NCBI RefSeq assembly: GCF_014203365.1
Contig: NZ_JACHIS010000001.1
Span: 3,596,001 to 3,660,000 of the forward strand
DNA: 64,000 bases
Direction of reading: 5' to 3'
DNA from: Actinoalloteichus hymeniacidonis
GTDB taxonomy: Bacteria > Actinomycetota > Actinomycetes > Mycobacteriales > Pseudonocardiaceae
Every line of letters begins with the position of its first letter. Position 1 is the stretch's first letter. Below the pieces are notes generated by a model, which was not told the origin of the DNA, made no database searches, and saw nothing but the letters and a program-made list of their open reading frames with translations. Shown here one piece after another: positions 32,502 through 41,739 of the stretch. The position numbers were made by a program, and so were the translations under genes.

Positions 32502-32571
32502 GTCCGGTGTCGATGCGTGGGGTTCGAGCCGGGGACGGGTGGCTGAATCCGGCCTCGCACGGTCACCGGCA

Positions 32572-32614
32572 TTGACCGGAGAGTGAGGCCGGCTAGGTTC
32601 GGAAATCGACATCC
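32572..32614 (+). promoter_or_regulatory. Putative PL26 promoter with degenerate LacI-type operator
   Basis: TTGACC (32572-32577) and TAGGTT (32594-32599), 16 bases apart, are followed at once by GGAAATCGACATCC (32601-32614). Ten of twelve fixed positions of GGAAANCGNTTTCC match. The placement relative to the -10 equals the two better sites in this window. Confidence 0.45.
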
Positions 32615-32752
32615 CCGCCGCGGCGATGCCCGTCCCGCCCGCTCCACCAGCGAAGAACGCACTGCGCTCCACCGTGGACTCGAGGATCCCGCTCGATCCC
32701 CACCGACGACGGGTCGCGCCTCGGGTCAACGCCGACGGAACGGAGCTCGTCC

Positions 32753-35473
32753 ATGCCTGGATTCGGCCGACGTGGTTTTCTCGCCGGAACGGTTGCCGCA
32801 GGCGCCGCCGCCCAACTCCCCTGGCTCGGCACGCCGATCGCCGCAGCGGCCCAGGACTCACCTGCGGCACCCGACGAGGTTCGGCTCGGCTGGCTGGAGG
32901 GCGGTGCGCCCGCCGAGACACCCGGAACCACCTGGGGCGTGCCCTGGCCGAAGGGTGCGCTGCCCGCCGATCAGCCCTTCGCACTGCATACCGAGAGCGG
33001 CGAGGCCGTGCCCGTGCAGACCTGGCCGATCGGCTACTGGCCCGACGGCTCGCTGAAGTGGTCGGCGCACTCCGTCGGGCCGCACACCGCCGCCGAGGGC
33101 TACCGACTCACCCCGGGTGACGGCGCCGCACCGCAGGCCCCGGTCACGGTGCAGGAGGACAACCGCACCGTCACCGTCGACACCGGGGTGATCCAGGTCC
33201 GCATCCCGCGCAGAGGATCCACCCTGGTGGAGTCGATCAGCCGAGACGGCGTGGAGATCGCCAGAGCGGGCGAGTTGATCCTGATCCGAGGCGACTCCCC
33301 CGAGGACGGCGACGAGGGCACCAGCAGACGCGAGCGGTTCATCGGGCGGACCGACACGGTCACCGTCGAACAGACCGGGCCGGTCCGTGCCGTGGTGCGG
33401 GTGTCGGGGATCCATCGGGCCCGACGCGGCGGCCGCGAGATGCTGCCGTTCACCGTGCGGCTGTACTTCCACGCGGGCGCCGAGAACCTCCGGATGATGC
33501 ACAGCTTCGTCTTCGACCGGGACGGCCAGGAGGACTTCGTCCACGGTCTGGGCGTGCGATTCCAGGTCCCGATGCGCGACCAGACCCACGATCGGCACAT
33601 CAGGTTCGCGGGCCAGGACGGCGGTCTGCACGCCGAGGCCGTCAAGGGGCTCACCGGCCTCCGCCGCGATCCGGGCGAGGAGGTGCGCAGCGCACAGGTC
33701 GCCGGACAGCCGACCCCGCCGGTGGCCACCTTCCCCGACAATGTGCGCACCCGCCTGCACCTCATCCCGGACTGGGGCGACCACAGCCTGAGTCAGTCGT
33801 CCTCGGAGTCCTTCCAGGTCCGCAAGCGCACCAAGGAGGGCCACGCCTGGATCTCGGTCGACAGTGGCGGCCGGGCCGCCGGGCTGGGGTATGTCGGCGG
33901 CATCAGCGGCGGTCTGGCCTTCGGGTTACGCGACTTCTGGCAACGCCATCCCACCCAGCTCGACGTCCGCAACGCCGCGAGCGACACCTCGGAGGCGACG
34001 GTGTGGCTGTACTCGCCGGACGCCAAGCCGATGGACCTGCGGTTCTTCCACGACGGCCTCGGTCAGGACACCTACGAGGAACAGCTGGAGGCCCTGGAGA
34101 TCACCTACGAGGACTACGAACCGGGCTTCGGCACGGCGGAGGGGATCGCGCGCACCAGCGAACTCCTGTTCTGGGCGCTGCCCGCGACACCGAGCTCGCA
34201 GCGGCTCGCCGCGATGTCGACGGCGGTGAGCACACCACCGCTGCTGACCGCGCCGCCCGCCCACCTACACGGCGCCGGAGTGTTCGGCGACTGGAGCCCG
34301 GTGGACCGGTCCACCCCGGCCAAGGCGGAGATCGAGGACCGGCTGGACTTCCTGTTCGACTTCTACCGCGATCAGATCGACCAACGACACTGGTACGGCT
34401 TCTGGGATTACGGCGACGTGATGCACACCTACGACGCCGACCGGCACGTCTGGCGCTACGACGTGGGCGGCTACGCCTGGGACAACTCGGAGCTGGGCAC
34501 CGACATCTGGCTCTGGCTGCACTATCTGCGGACCGGCAGCGCCCAGGCGTTCCGGCTCGCCGAGGCGATGGTGCGGCACACCGGCGAGGTCGACGTCTAT
34601 CACTCCGGCCCGTACGAGAAGCTCGGGACCAGGCACAATGTGCAGCACTTCGGTTGCAGCGCCAAACAGGTGCGGATCTCCACGGTGGCCAACCGTCGCT
34701 ACTACTACTTCCTGACCGCCGACGAACGGGTCGGGGACCTGATGCACGCCCAGATCGACGTCGATCAGACCTTCCTGACCCTGGATCCCAGTCGCAAGGT
34801 CCGCGACGACGTCTACGAGCCGGACCCCAACGCCTTGAGCATCGGCACCGGTACCGACTGGAGCGCGCTGGCCATCGCCTGGTTGACCGAGTGGGAGCGC
34901 GGCGGCGATCCCATCGCCAAGGAGAAGCTGCTGGCAGGCGTGGAGACGATCCCCCAATTGCCGCACGGCTTCTACACCGACGGCGAACGCTACGACATCG
35001 ACACCGGGCGCTACCACCTTCTCGAGGATCACGGGATCAGCGTGTCCCACCTCAACGCGGTGTTCGGCCAGGTCGAACTGTGCAGCGAGTTGATCGACCT
35101 GCTGGACGATCCCGCGTTCACCGAGGCCTGGCTGCAGTACTGCAGGTTGTACAACGCCACCGCCGAGGAGCAGGAAGCCGAGTTGGGCGAGTCGCTGGGC
35201 AATCTGAACCTGGGCCAGGGGCATTCCCGGCTGACCGCCTACGCGGCGCACCGCCTCGACGATGCGGCGTTGGCCGAGCGTGCCTGGGCGGAGTTCTTCG
35301 GCGGAGCCGCCGGTTACGGTCCCGACATCGAGTGGACCACGACCCGGATCGAGGGCGAGCACAGCCTGAATCCGGTGGACGAGGCCACGTTCGTGTCGAC
35401 CAACGCCAGCGCGCAGTACGGGCTGGCGGCGATCCAGAATCTGGCGCTGATCGGCGACCGCCTGCCGAACTGA
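32753..35473 (+). CDS. Exo-rhamnogalacturonan lyase family protein (PL26-like)
   Basis: A 906-residue secreted protein. The N-terminus MPGFGRRGFLAGTVAAGAAA is a Tat signal (RRGFLAG) with a hydrophobic stretch. The body resembles the three-domain PcRGLX-type exo-rhamnogalacturonan lyases: an N-terminal region with VPWPKGALPADQPFAL and WPDGSLKWSAHS, a middle part with WYGFWDYGDVMHTYD and YAWDNSELGTDIWLW, and a C-terminal (alpha/alpha) part with YLRTGSAQAFRLAEAMVRH. Such enzymes remove unsaturated disaccharides from rhamnogalacturonan I chain ends. Which residues are catalytic is not clear from sequence alone. ATG 32753 with GGAG upstream; a strong stem-loop follows. Confidence 0.85.
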   Translation: MPGFGRRGFLAGTVAAGAAAQLPWLGTPIAAAAQDSPAAPDEVRLGWLEGGAPAETPGTTWGVPWPKGALPADQPFALHTESGEAVPVQTWPIGYWPDGSLKWSAHSVGPHTAAEGYRLTPGDGAAPQAPVTVQEDNRTVTVDTGVIQVRIPRRGSTLVESISRDGVEIARAGELILIRGDSPEDGDEGTSRRERFIGRTDTVTVEQTGPVRAVVRVSGIHRARRGGREMLPFTVRLYFHAGAENLRMMHSFVFDRDGQEDFVHGLGVRFQVPMRDQTHDRHIRFAGQDGGLHAEAVKGLTGLRRDPGEEVRSAQVAGQPTPPVATFPDNVRTRLHLIPDWGDHSLSQSSSESFQVRKRTKEGHAWISVDSGGRAAGLGYVGGISGGLAFGLRDFWQRHPTQLDVRNAASDTSEATVWLYSPDAKPMDLRFFHDGLGQDTYEEQLEALEITYEDYEPGFGTAEGIARTSELLFWALPATPSSQRLAAMSTAVSTPPLLTAPPAHLHGAGVFGDWSPVDRSTPAKAEIEDRLDFLFDFYRDQIDQRHWYGFWDYGDVMHTYDADRHVWRYDVGGYAWDNSELGTDIWLWLHYLRTGSAQAFRLAEAMVRHTGEVDVYHSGPYEKLGTRHNVQHFGCSAKQVRISTVANRRYYYFLTADERVGDLMHAQIDVDQTFLTLDPSRKVRDDVYEPDPNALSIGTGTDWSALAIAWLTEWERGGDPIAKEKLLAGVETIPQLPHGFYTDGERYDIDTGRYHLLEDHGISVSHLNAVFGQVELCSELIDLLDDPAFTEAWLQYCRLYNATAEEQEAELGESLGNLNLGQGHSRLTAYAAHRLDDAALAERAWAEFFGGAAGYGPDIEWTTTRIEGEHSLNPVDEATFVSTNASAQYGLAAIQNLALIGDRLPN

Positions 35474-35482
35474 CCACACCCG

Positions 35483-35527
35483 ACTCGGCCAGTCCTCGCC
35501 GTGCGCATCGGCGAGGACTCCCCGAGT
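35483..35527 (+). terminator. Strong stem-loop after the exo-rhamnogalacturonan lyase
   Basis: Perfect 11-bp inner stem (AGTCCTCGCCG / CGGCGAGGACT, 7-base loop) extended by an outer 6-bp stem (ACTCGG / CCGAGT) across a 2x2 internal loop, 10 bases past the stop. The remaining sequence up to 35828 shows no gene. Confidence 0.8.
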
Positions 35528-35828
35528 GCTCCGCTCCTCGATCGGACCCGCGGGTGACGCAACATCGACCACTCATCGAATCCCGGACGGTCGATGCGCC
35601 AAGCGGGTGGTTACCCGACGATCACGAGTGCATCCGCTCGGTGATCGGTAGCGTGGAATGGACAGCGGCACGGGGGTGCCGCACGGTCACCAACCCGGCG
35701 GGTGTCCGGGTGGTGCGGTCCTGGCTCGCCGTGGTCATCGGCGACGGATCGCTCCAGCCGACATACCCGCAGGCCGTCCCGTGCGACACAGGGGCGCCCC
35801 GCGAGGCAGCCCCGCGATAGGAGCCTTG

Positions 35829-36200
35829 GTGAGCATCGCCATCTGGGTGCTGCAGATTCCCCTAGCCTTGACGTTCTTCATCTCCGGAATCATGAAACTC
35901 GTGCAACGGGAGCACGAGTTACTGGTCAACATGCCCTGGTCGGAGGAGTTCCCCGTCCGGCAGGTCCGCATCATCGGCGGAATCGAGTTACTGGCGACCG
36001 TGGGCCTGGTCGCCCCCGGTCTTCTCGGCTTCGCGACCTTCCTCACTCCGTTGGCCGGGGTCGGGGTGGCGCTGCTGATGATCGGCGCGGTGGTCGTGCA
36101 CGCCCGCCGATGGGAGATCCGACCGATGCTGGTCAACCTGTTGCTGTTGGTGGCGGGGGCCGTGGTGGCGTGGGCCCGATTCGGCCCGATCCCGTTCTGA
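35829..36200 (+). CDS. DoxX-like membrane protein
   Basis: A 123-residue protein with four hydrophobic helices: VLQIPLALTFFISGIMKL, IIGGIELLATVGLVAPGLL, LAGVGVALLMIGAVVVHA and a final LLLLVAGAVVAW. FFISGIMKL is the usual first-helix motif of the DoxX/DoxD-like families, which are small membrane proteins linked to quinone, thiosulfate or redox chemistry. The function here is unknown. GTG 35829 is preceded by AGGAG five bases upstream; an in-frame TTG sits just before it. Upstream in-frame residues are Arg/Gly/Pro-rich and not part of the protein. Confidence 0.85.
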   Translation: MSIAIWVLQIPLALTFFISGIMKLVQREHELLVNMPWSEEFPVRQVRIIGGIELLATVGLVAPGLLGFATFLTPLAGVGVALLMIGAVVVHARRWEIRPMLVNLLLLVAGAVVAWARFGPIPF

Positions 36201-36442
36201 CGGCAGCGCAGTACGCAGGCGTGGACGCAGGTGTGGACAGTGCCCGGCAGCTGATGAGTGAGGCCCCGTTCGGGGCGCGGACCAGGATTGACCTGGGAAG
36301 GTACCGCTCGCGGCTGCGGCGATGACCGAGGGCGCCTGCCGACGACGACCAATGCGGACAGTCGGCGCACCGCAGAGGCGATCACCTACGCACCGGCGAC
36401 TCGGCGGCTCGCCGAGCCGGGTTCGCACGCCGATGTGGCGCA

Positions 36443-36493
36443 GTGACGAACCAGGGGCAAGGCGGTAGGTTCTGATTGAGGAAAGCGCTTTCC
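36443..36493 (+). promoter_or_regulatory. MFS promoter with perfect LacI-type operator
   Basis: GTGACG (36443-36448) and TAGGTT (36466-36471), 17 bases apart, then GGAAAGCGCTTTCC (36480-36493), a perfect 14-bp palindrome of the LacI-family type. The -10 is the same as at the PL26 promoter. The region 36201-36442 also holds a small GCCCCG-TT-CGGGGC hairpin and no gene. Confidence 0.65.
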
Positions 36494-36527
36494 CCTGCCG
36501 GTCCCGTCTCAGCGTGAGGCTCTCCTG

Positions 36528-37745
36528 GTGTCACTCTCGCGATATCGCGAACTGCTCTCGATTCCCGCCGTCCCCGGTCTACTCGCCGCCTCGGTTCCCG
36601 CCCGCGCCTTCACCGGGATGACCAACCTGGCGATGCTGTTGTTGGTCACCCAACACCACGGATACGACGTGGCCGGGTTGGTCACCGGCTGCTCGGCCAT
36701 CGGCTCGGTGTTGGCGGGTCCCGCAGTGGCGAAGCTGGCCGACCGCGTCGGTCGACGACTCGTGCTGTTGATCGGTTCGGTCGGCTACTCGGCGACCCTC
36801 GTCCTGCTCACGATCCTGCCGCCCGAACCGTTGGCGTTGATGGCGGTGGCCGCGCTCGGCGGCGCGTTCACCCCGCCGGTGTTGGCGGCGCTGCGGGCGG
36901 CGTTGGCCGCGCTGACCTCCCCGCAGCAACGACTCACCGCGTTCTCCCTCGACTCGACGCTGCAGGAGATCGTGCTCGTCACCGGCCCGATGTTCACCAC
37001 GCTGCTGGTCGCGTTGGCGAGCCCGTCCGCTGCCCTGATCGGTTCCGGAGTGCTCACCCTGGTGGGCACGCTCCTGTTCTGTGGGCAACGCGCCGCCGAG
37101 GCGGGCAGATCGGCCCGGACAGCGCGTCCGACCCGGACCGAACGCGGTCGGAGCCGCAGCCGGTTGGCCGGGCCCGGCTTCGTCATGATGCTCGCGGCGG
37201 CGAGCGCGCTGCTCGCAGGCCTGGTGGTGGTCAATCTCGCGGCGGTGGCGGGCGCGGGCGGTCCCGACGCGCCGACCGCGTCGGCCATCATGCTGGCCTG
37301 TGTCGCCGCGGGTTCCGGCGTGGGCGGACTGGTCTTCGGCGCGCGGGCCAAGGGAGACACCGCGCTGGCGCTGTTTCCCGGCGGAGTGGCGGTGGGCGCG
37401 GTGCTGCTCGCGCTGGCACCGGGGATCGGGATACTCGCGGTGCTGCTCTTCCTGTTCGGCACGATGGTCGCGCCCGCGCTGACCATGCTCTACGACGGCA
37501 TCACCCGGCGGGCGTCGCCGAGCCGGGCCACCGAGGCCTACGCCTGGTTGGCCAGTGCCACCGGCGTTGGCGGGGCGCTCGGCAACATCGTCGGCGGGTC
37601 GGTCGTCGAACACCTCGGTCCGAGCACGGGATTCCTCGTCGCCGCAGCGCTGCTCGGGACCTGCGCGGTGATCTGTCTGCTGCCCGTGCTGCGCAGACCC
37701 GGGGTCGGCCCCGAACCGTCGAGCAGCGAACCCGCGTACCGGTAG
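36528..37745 (+). CDS. MFS transporter under a LacI-type operator
   Basis: A 405-residue 12-helix transporter. AVAKLADRVGRRLVLLIGS near residue 65 is the loop-2 motif of the family, and a long charged loop near 195-215 (SARTARPTRTERGRSRSR) joins the two halves. It has no family-specific motif that tells the substrate. The perfect LacI-type operator in its promoter, shared with pectin-lyase genes, suggests it carries a sugar or an oligogalacturonide-derived product, or exports one (inference). GTG start; upstream SD (GTGAGG) is only moderate. Confidence 0.88.
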   Translation: MSLSRYRELLSIPAVPGLLAASVPARAFTGMTNLAMLLLVTQHHGYDVAGLVTGCSAIGSVLAGPAVAKLADRVGRRLVLLIGSVGYSATLVLLTILPPEPLALMAVAALGGAFTPPVLAALRAALAALTSPQQRLTAFSLDSTLQEIVLVTGPMFTTLLVALASPSAALIGSGVLTLVGTLLFCGQRAAEAGRSARTARPTRTERGRSRSRLAGPGFVMMLAAASALLAGLVVVNLAAVAGAGGPDAPTASAIMLACVAAGSGVGGLVFGARAKGDTALALFPGGVAVGAVLLALAPGIGILAVLLFLFGTMVAPALTMLYDGITRRASPSRATEAYAWLASATGVGGALGNIVGGSVVEHLGPSTGFLVAAALLGTCAVICLLPVLRRPGVGPEPSSSEPAYR

Positions 37746-37813
37746 GACGGGACACCCGGCTTTCATCCCGGCGGCACGGCGAGGGAGTCGAGCCGGCCGT
37801 CGGGTCACGGCCG

Positions 37814-38060
37814 ATGCTGCCGGCGGTGGTCATCACCATGACGGCCGAGGCGATGGTCGGGATGCTCCGGCTACTGCACCTGCAACGCGGGTTCGACCTG
37901 AGGATCACCGAGATCGCGTTCGTCCTCCTCCCCGGCGCGATCGCGATGGGGGTCCTGCCGCTGGGAAGCAGGGCTCCGAGGACGGCGTGGCCGGGATCGT
38001 CTACGGCGCCGCGCGAATCTGGGCCCTGGTCGATGCGCTGTGCACGATCTGGCAGGTCGT
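37814..38060 (+). pseudogene. Possible MFS transporter remnant
   Basis: The first about 50 codons read MLPAVVITMTAEAMVGMLRL and then FDLRITEIAFVLLPGAIAMG, which resemble a pair of helices from the second half of an actinobacterial MFS transporter. The frame then becomes Arg/Pro/Ser-rich, and a shifted frame (about 37987 on) gives GIVYGAARIWALVDALC. No start, no full length and no ribosome binding site. The best reading is a decayed fragment; it could be chance. Confidence 0.35.
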
Positions 38061-38110
38061 TCGGCCCGACGGGCGGCCGCAGCTCATCTCGAGCCGCCGC
38101 GTCGGGTGCC

Positions 38111-40030
38111 TCACGCTGTCTCGTCCGCCTCGCGGCCCTGCCAGGCCGCCCACAGCCGGGCATACCGGCCCCCCGCCTCGACCAGTTCGGCGTGGGTGCC
38201 GCTCTCGATGATCCGGCCGTGGTCCAACATCACCACGCGGTCGGCGGCCACCGCCTGCGGCAGCCGGTGGGCCACCACCAGGGTGGTGCGTCCCTCGGTG
38301 GCGGACACCGCAGCCCGTTCGAGTTCCCTGGCACCGGCGCTTCCCGCCTCGGCACTGGCCTCGTCCAGGATCGCCACCGAGGGGTCGGCGAGAACGAGCC
38401 GGGCCAGCGCCAGCTGTTGTGCCTGTGGGGCGGTGAGTCTGCGCGCGCTGTCGCCGACCACGGTCTGGACGCCGTCCGGCAACGCCGTCACCCAGCCCCG
38501 GGCACCGACCCGGTCCAGCGCGGCGAGTACCTCGTCCTCGGTGGACTCGGGGGCGGTCAGTCGCACGTCGTCGATCAGCGGGCCGGAGAAGACATGCACC
38601 TCCTGGCTGATCAGCACCACTCGGCGGCGCAGCGCCCGCAGGCCCAACTCCCCCGTGGCCACCCCGCCGAGCGACACCGAACCGGAGGTGGGCCGGATGA
38701 CACCCGCCGCGATACCCGCCAGCGTGGTCTTGCCCGCACCGCTGGCACCGACCAGGGCGACTCGCTCGCCCGGACGGATGTGCAGGGTGACGTCGTCGAG
38801 TACCGGCGGGCCCTCGCCGTACCGGTGGGAGACCGCCTCGATCCGCAGGCCCGAGTCGACGGGTTCCGGCGGGTCGGCGGGCTCCGGTTCCACCGGCATA
38901 TCGGCTACTCCCACCAGCCGAGCCAGGCTCGCGCCCGCCGACTGGACCTTGTCGAATCCCATCATCACCGCGCTGAGCGGGTTGAACAGTCGATGGAAGT
39001 ACAGGGCGGCCGCCGTCGTTGCGCCGACCGTGACCAGGTCGGCCCGGACCAGTAGGAAGCCGACGATGATGATCGAGGTCAACCCGACGAACTCACCGAG
39101 GTTGACCCGGATCCCGAACCGGGTGAGCAGCCGGAAGACTCGGACCGAGATCGATTTCGCCGCCTCAGAACGGTCGTCGATCATCGCGACCCGCTCCGCG
39201 TTCCAGCGGTAGGCGTCGACGGTGGCGCGGCCGTGCAACGAACTCATCATGACCTCGGCACGCTCCGCGATGGCGACCCGTTCCGAGGCATACCCCGGGC
39301 CCGATCTCGGGAGATACCAGAACAGTCCCCGGATGTAGATCGGCAGCGCGACGAGACCGGCCAACCCCAGCCGCCAGTCCAGGGCCACCAGGCCGCCCAT
39401 GGTCAGCAGCAGCGCCAGCACGGCGGAGACCAGCACCGTCGCCTCGCCTGCGACCATTCGACCGACCACGGCCACGTCGTCGCCGACCCGGGACAGCAGG
39501 TCGCCCGCGCCCACCCGTTCCAGGGTGCCGGCAGGCAGATGCAGCGCGCGGTCCACCACTCGCTCTCGCAGCCGGGCCAGCATCGTCTCGCCCGCTCGTA
39601 CCATCAACGCACCCGCGAGCGCGGTGAAGGCGCCACCCACGAGCGCGGCGACGGCGATCAGCAGCACGGTGCGCAGTACGTCGCCGCCCGTCGCGCCACG
39701 GGTCACCGCGTCGACGAGATCGCCGAGGGCCCAAGGCGCCACCAAACCGCACAGGGTGGCGAGCACCCCGGTGATCAGGGCGGCCGAGGTGGTTCCCGGG
39801 GTGCGGAAGAGCTCCGCGACCACCACGTTCCACGTCCGGGACGCGGTGGCGATCGGGAGGACCGAGGGCGGCTCGGTGTTCACCGCCTGCCGCGTCCGGT
39901 CCTCGGCCCCGGTCGCACCGCGCTCCGGCTGCGCGCCGGCTGCCGGCGGGGTCCGGCGGTCCTCGGGTTGCGGCTGGGGTCGGGGTGGCGACCCGTGGTC
40001 ACCCGCCTGATCGGTCGGCGAATAGGTCAT
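38111..40030 (-). CDS. ABC half-transporter, exporter fold, with intact Walker A/B and degenerate signature
   Basis: A 639-residue protein: about 70 disordered residues, six membrane helices (roughly 80-370), then an ATPase domain. It has normal Walker A (VALVGASGAGKTTL), Q-loop (VVLISQEVHVFSG), Walker B (VAILDEAS) and H-switch (LVVAHRLP), but the signature reads LTAPQAQQ instead of LSGGQ. It pairs with the upstream gene, whose stop it overlaps in ATGA. Together they should form a heterodimer with one working ATP site. It is the last gene of the siderophore operon, so a role in siderophore or ferri-siderophore movement, like IrtAB, is likely (inference). Confidence 0.9.
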   Translation of the reverse strand: MTYSPTDQAGDHGSPPRPQPQPEDRRTPPAAGAQPERGATGAEDRTRQAVNTEPPSVLPIATASRTWNVVVAELFRTPGTTSAALITGVLATLCGLVAPWALGDLVDAVTRGATGGDVLRTVLLIAVAALVGGAFTALAGALMVRAGETMLARLRERVVDRALHLPAGTLERVGAGDLLSRVGDDVAVVGRMVAGEATVLVSAVLALLLTMGGLVALDWRLGLAGLVALPIYIRGLFWYLPRSGPGYASERVAIAERAEVMMSSLHGRATVDAYRWNAERVAMIDDRSEAAKSISVRVFRLLTRFGIRVNLGEFVGLTSIIIVGFLLVRADLVTVGATTAAALYFHRLFNPLSAVMMGFDKVQSAGASLARLVGVADMPVEPEPADPPEPVDSGLRIEAVSHRYGEGPPVLDDVTLHIRPGERVALVGASGAGKTTLAGIAAGVIRPTSGSVSLGGVATGELGLRALRRRVVLISQEVHVFSGPLIDDVRLTAPESTEDEVLAALDRVGARGWVTALPDGVQTVVGDSARRLTAPQAQQLALARLVLADPSVAILDEASAEAGSAGARELERAAVSATEGRTTLVVAHRLPQAVAADRVVMLDHGRIIESGTHAELVEAGGRYARLWAAWQGREADETA

Positions 40031-41739
40031 CGCAGGACTCCGCTCCGGTACTGCTCGTCGGCCGCCGTCAACTCGGCATGGGTACCCACCAGCCGGACGC
40101 GGCCGTCCACGATCGACACCACCCGGTGGGCCCTGGCCAGCAATGTGGGGCTACTGGTCAACACGATCGTCGTTCGAGGCTGCGGCACCTCGGGACCATG
40201 GCGGAGCTGGAACAGGTTGCGCGCGATGGTCTCCTCCGTGACCGCGTCGACGGCCGTGGTGGGGTCGTGCAACACCAGGATCGGCGGGTCGGTGACCAGG
40301 GCCCTGGCCAGGCCGAGGCGCTGGCGCTGCCCACCGGAGAGCGTGGCTCCTCGGTCGACGACGACGTGGTCCAGGCCCTCGGGATGGGCGGCCGCGACCT
40401 CGTCGGCTGCGGCGGCGCGCAAGGCCGAGGCGACCTCCGGTTCGGTTGCCATCGGCCGACCCGACGAGACCGTCGACCGCAGCGAGCCCTCGAACAGGTC
40501 GACGTGGTGGTGCTCCACCAACAACACCCGGCGCAGCTCGTCGAGTCGAAGGGTGTGCAGCGGGGTCTCCCCCAGCCACACTCCGGAGTCCGGTGCGGCG
40601 GTGCCCGCCTCGACGGGCAGTCGGCCCGCGAACACCTCGAGCAGTGCCTCGGCGTCCCTCGGGTCATCGGCCACCACGCCGACGAACTCCCCCGGCTCGG
40701 CACGGAGATCGAGGTGCCGCAGCGAGCCGTGGTCCACCTCGGTGAGACGCAGCACCGGCGGCCCGACGAGATCGCCGGTGCCCGCATCGACGCGATGCGG
40801 CGCCTGCAGGACCGTGGTCAGTCGCGCGGCGGAGGCTCGCGCCACGGCGAGGGTCTGTCCGCAGTAACCGAACAGCTGCACCGGCTCCGCGATGAACTGC
40901 GCGAGTCCGACCACGGTGATCAACTCGCCGATCCCGATCCGGCCCTCGACGGCATACCAGCCGGCGAAACCCGCCACCGCCGCGAGCAACAGGCCGCTGG
41001 CGGCGGTCGTGGAGCCTCGGTAGACCCCGATCGGCGTCGCGGCCCGCAGGGTGCTGCGCAACGCTCCCGTGCTCAGCTGCCGGTACCGTTCGCCCGCGCT
41101 GTGCTCGGCGCCAAGACCGCGCAGTGCGTGCAACCCTCGAATCAGATCCGTCGCCAGCGCGGAGAGCCTGCCGACCGCAGCCTGCTGTTCACCGCTGCGG
41201 CGGGTGAGCAGCGGCGCGGCGAACTGCAGCAGCAGCACCAGGACCGGGACACCGATCAGCACGCCGAGCCCGAGCGGCACATCGATGCTCAGCAGTACGA
41301 CGGCGGAGAGCACCATGGCCGTGGACCCGGCCACCGCGAGCATGACGACGTCGAGCACGCCTGCGGAACGCTCCGCGTCGGTCGTGGCCACCGAGAGCAG
41401 TTCCCCGGCGGGGGTGTCCCCTCGGGTTCCCCTCGGGTCCAGGACTCGCCCGGCCACCTCGACACGCAGTAGGTGGGTCTCCTCCTGCAACGCCCCGAAC
41501 AACGATCGAACGCCGGTCCGGTAGGCCACGTTGAGGGTGAGGAACAGCATTCCCAGCGCGGCGACCGACAGGGCCAGCGCGCGGAAGTCGCCGCTGACCA
41601 CCGCGCTGTCGATGATCAGGCCGATCGCCACCGGGACCATCGTCTCGGCGGCCTGGTGCGTACTCAGGCCCAGCACCCCGACGGCGAGCCTGCGGCGATG
41701 TCTGCCCAGCGCGCGGCGGAGCAATCCTCCCGGGGTCAC
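40027..41739 (-). CDS. ABC half-transporter, exporter fold, with lost Walker motifs and intact signature
   Basis: A 570-residue partner of the previous protein. Six membrane helices at about 15-300 (LGLSTHQAAETMVPVAIGL and so on), then an ATPase domain in which Walker A is gone (FVGVVADDPRDAEALL), Walker B lacks the catalytic Glu (LVLHDPTTAVD), the Q-loop Gln reads Glu (LLVEHHHVD) and the H-switch His is Ser (VLTSSPTLL). The signature LSGGQRQRLGLARAL is perfect. So this subunit lends its signature to the partner's Walker site and supplies no catalysis. GTG start overlaps the ATPase gene stop, so expression is coupled. Confidence 0.9.
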   Translation of the reverse strand: MTPGGLLRRALGRHRRRLAVGVLGLSTHQAAETMVPVAIGLIIDSAVVSGDFRALALSVAALGMLFLTLNVAYRTGVRSLFGALQEETHLLRVEVAGRVLDPRGTRGDTPAGELLSVATTDAERSAGVLDVVMLAVAGSTAMVLSAVVLLSIDVPLGLGVLIGVPVLVLLLQFAAPLLTRRSGEQQAAVGRLSALATDLIRGLHALRGLGAEHSAGERYRQLSTGALRSTLRAATPIGVYRGSTTAASGLLLAAVAGFAGWYAVEGRIGIGELITVVGLAQFIAEPVQLFGYCGQTLAVARASAARLTTVLQAPHRVDAGTGDLVGPPVLRLTEVDHGSLRHLDLRAEPGEFVGVVADDPRDAEALLEVFAGRLPVEAGTAAPDSGVWLGETPLHTLRLDELRRVLLVEHHHVDLFEGSLRSTVSSGRPMATEPEVASALRAAAADEVAAAHPEGLDHVVVDRGATLSGGQRQRLGLARALVTDPPILVLHDPTTAVDAVTEETIARNLFQLRHGPEVPQPRTTIVLTSSPTLLARAHRVVSIVDGRVRLVGTHAELTAADEQYRSGVLR

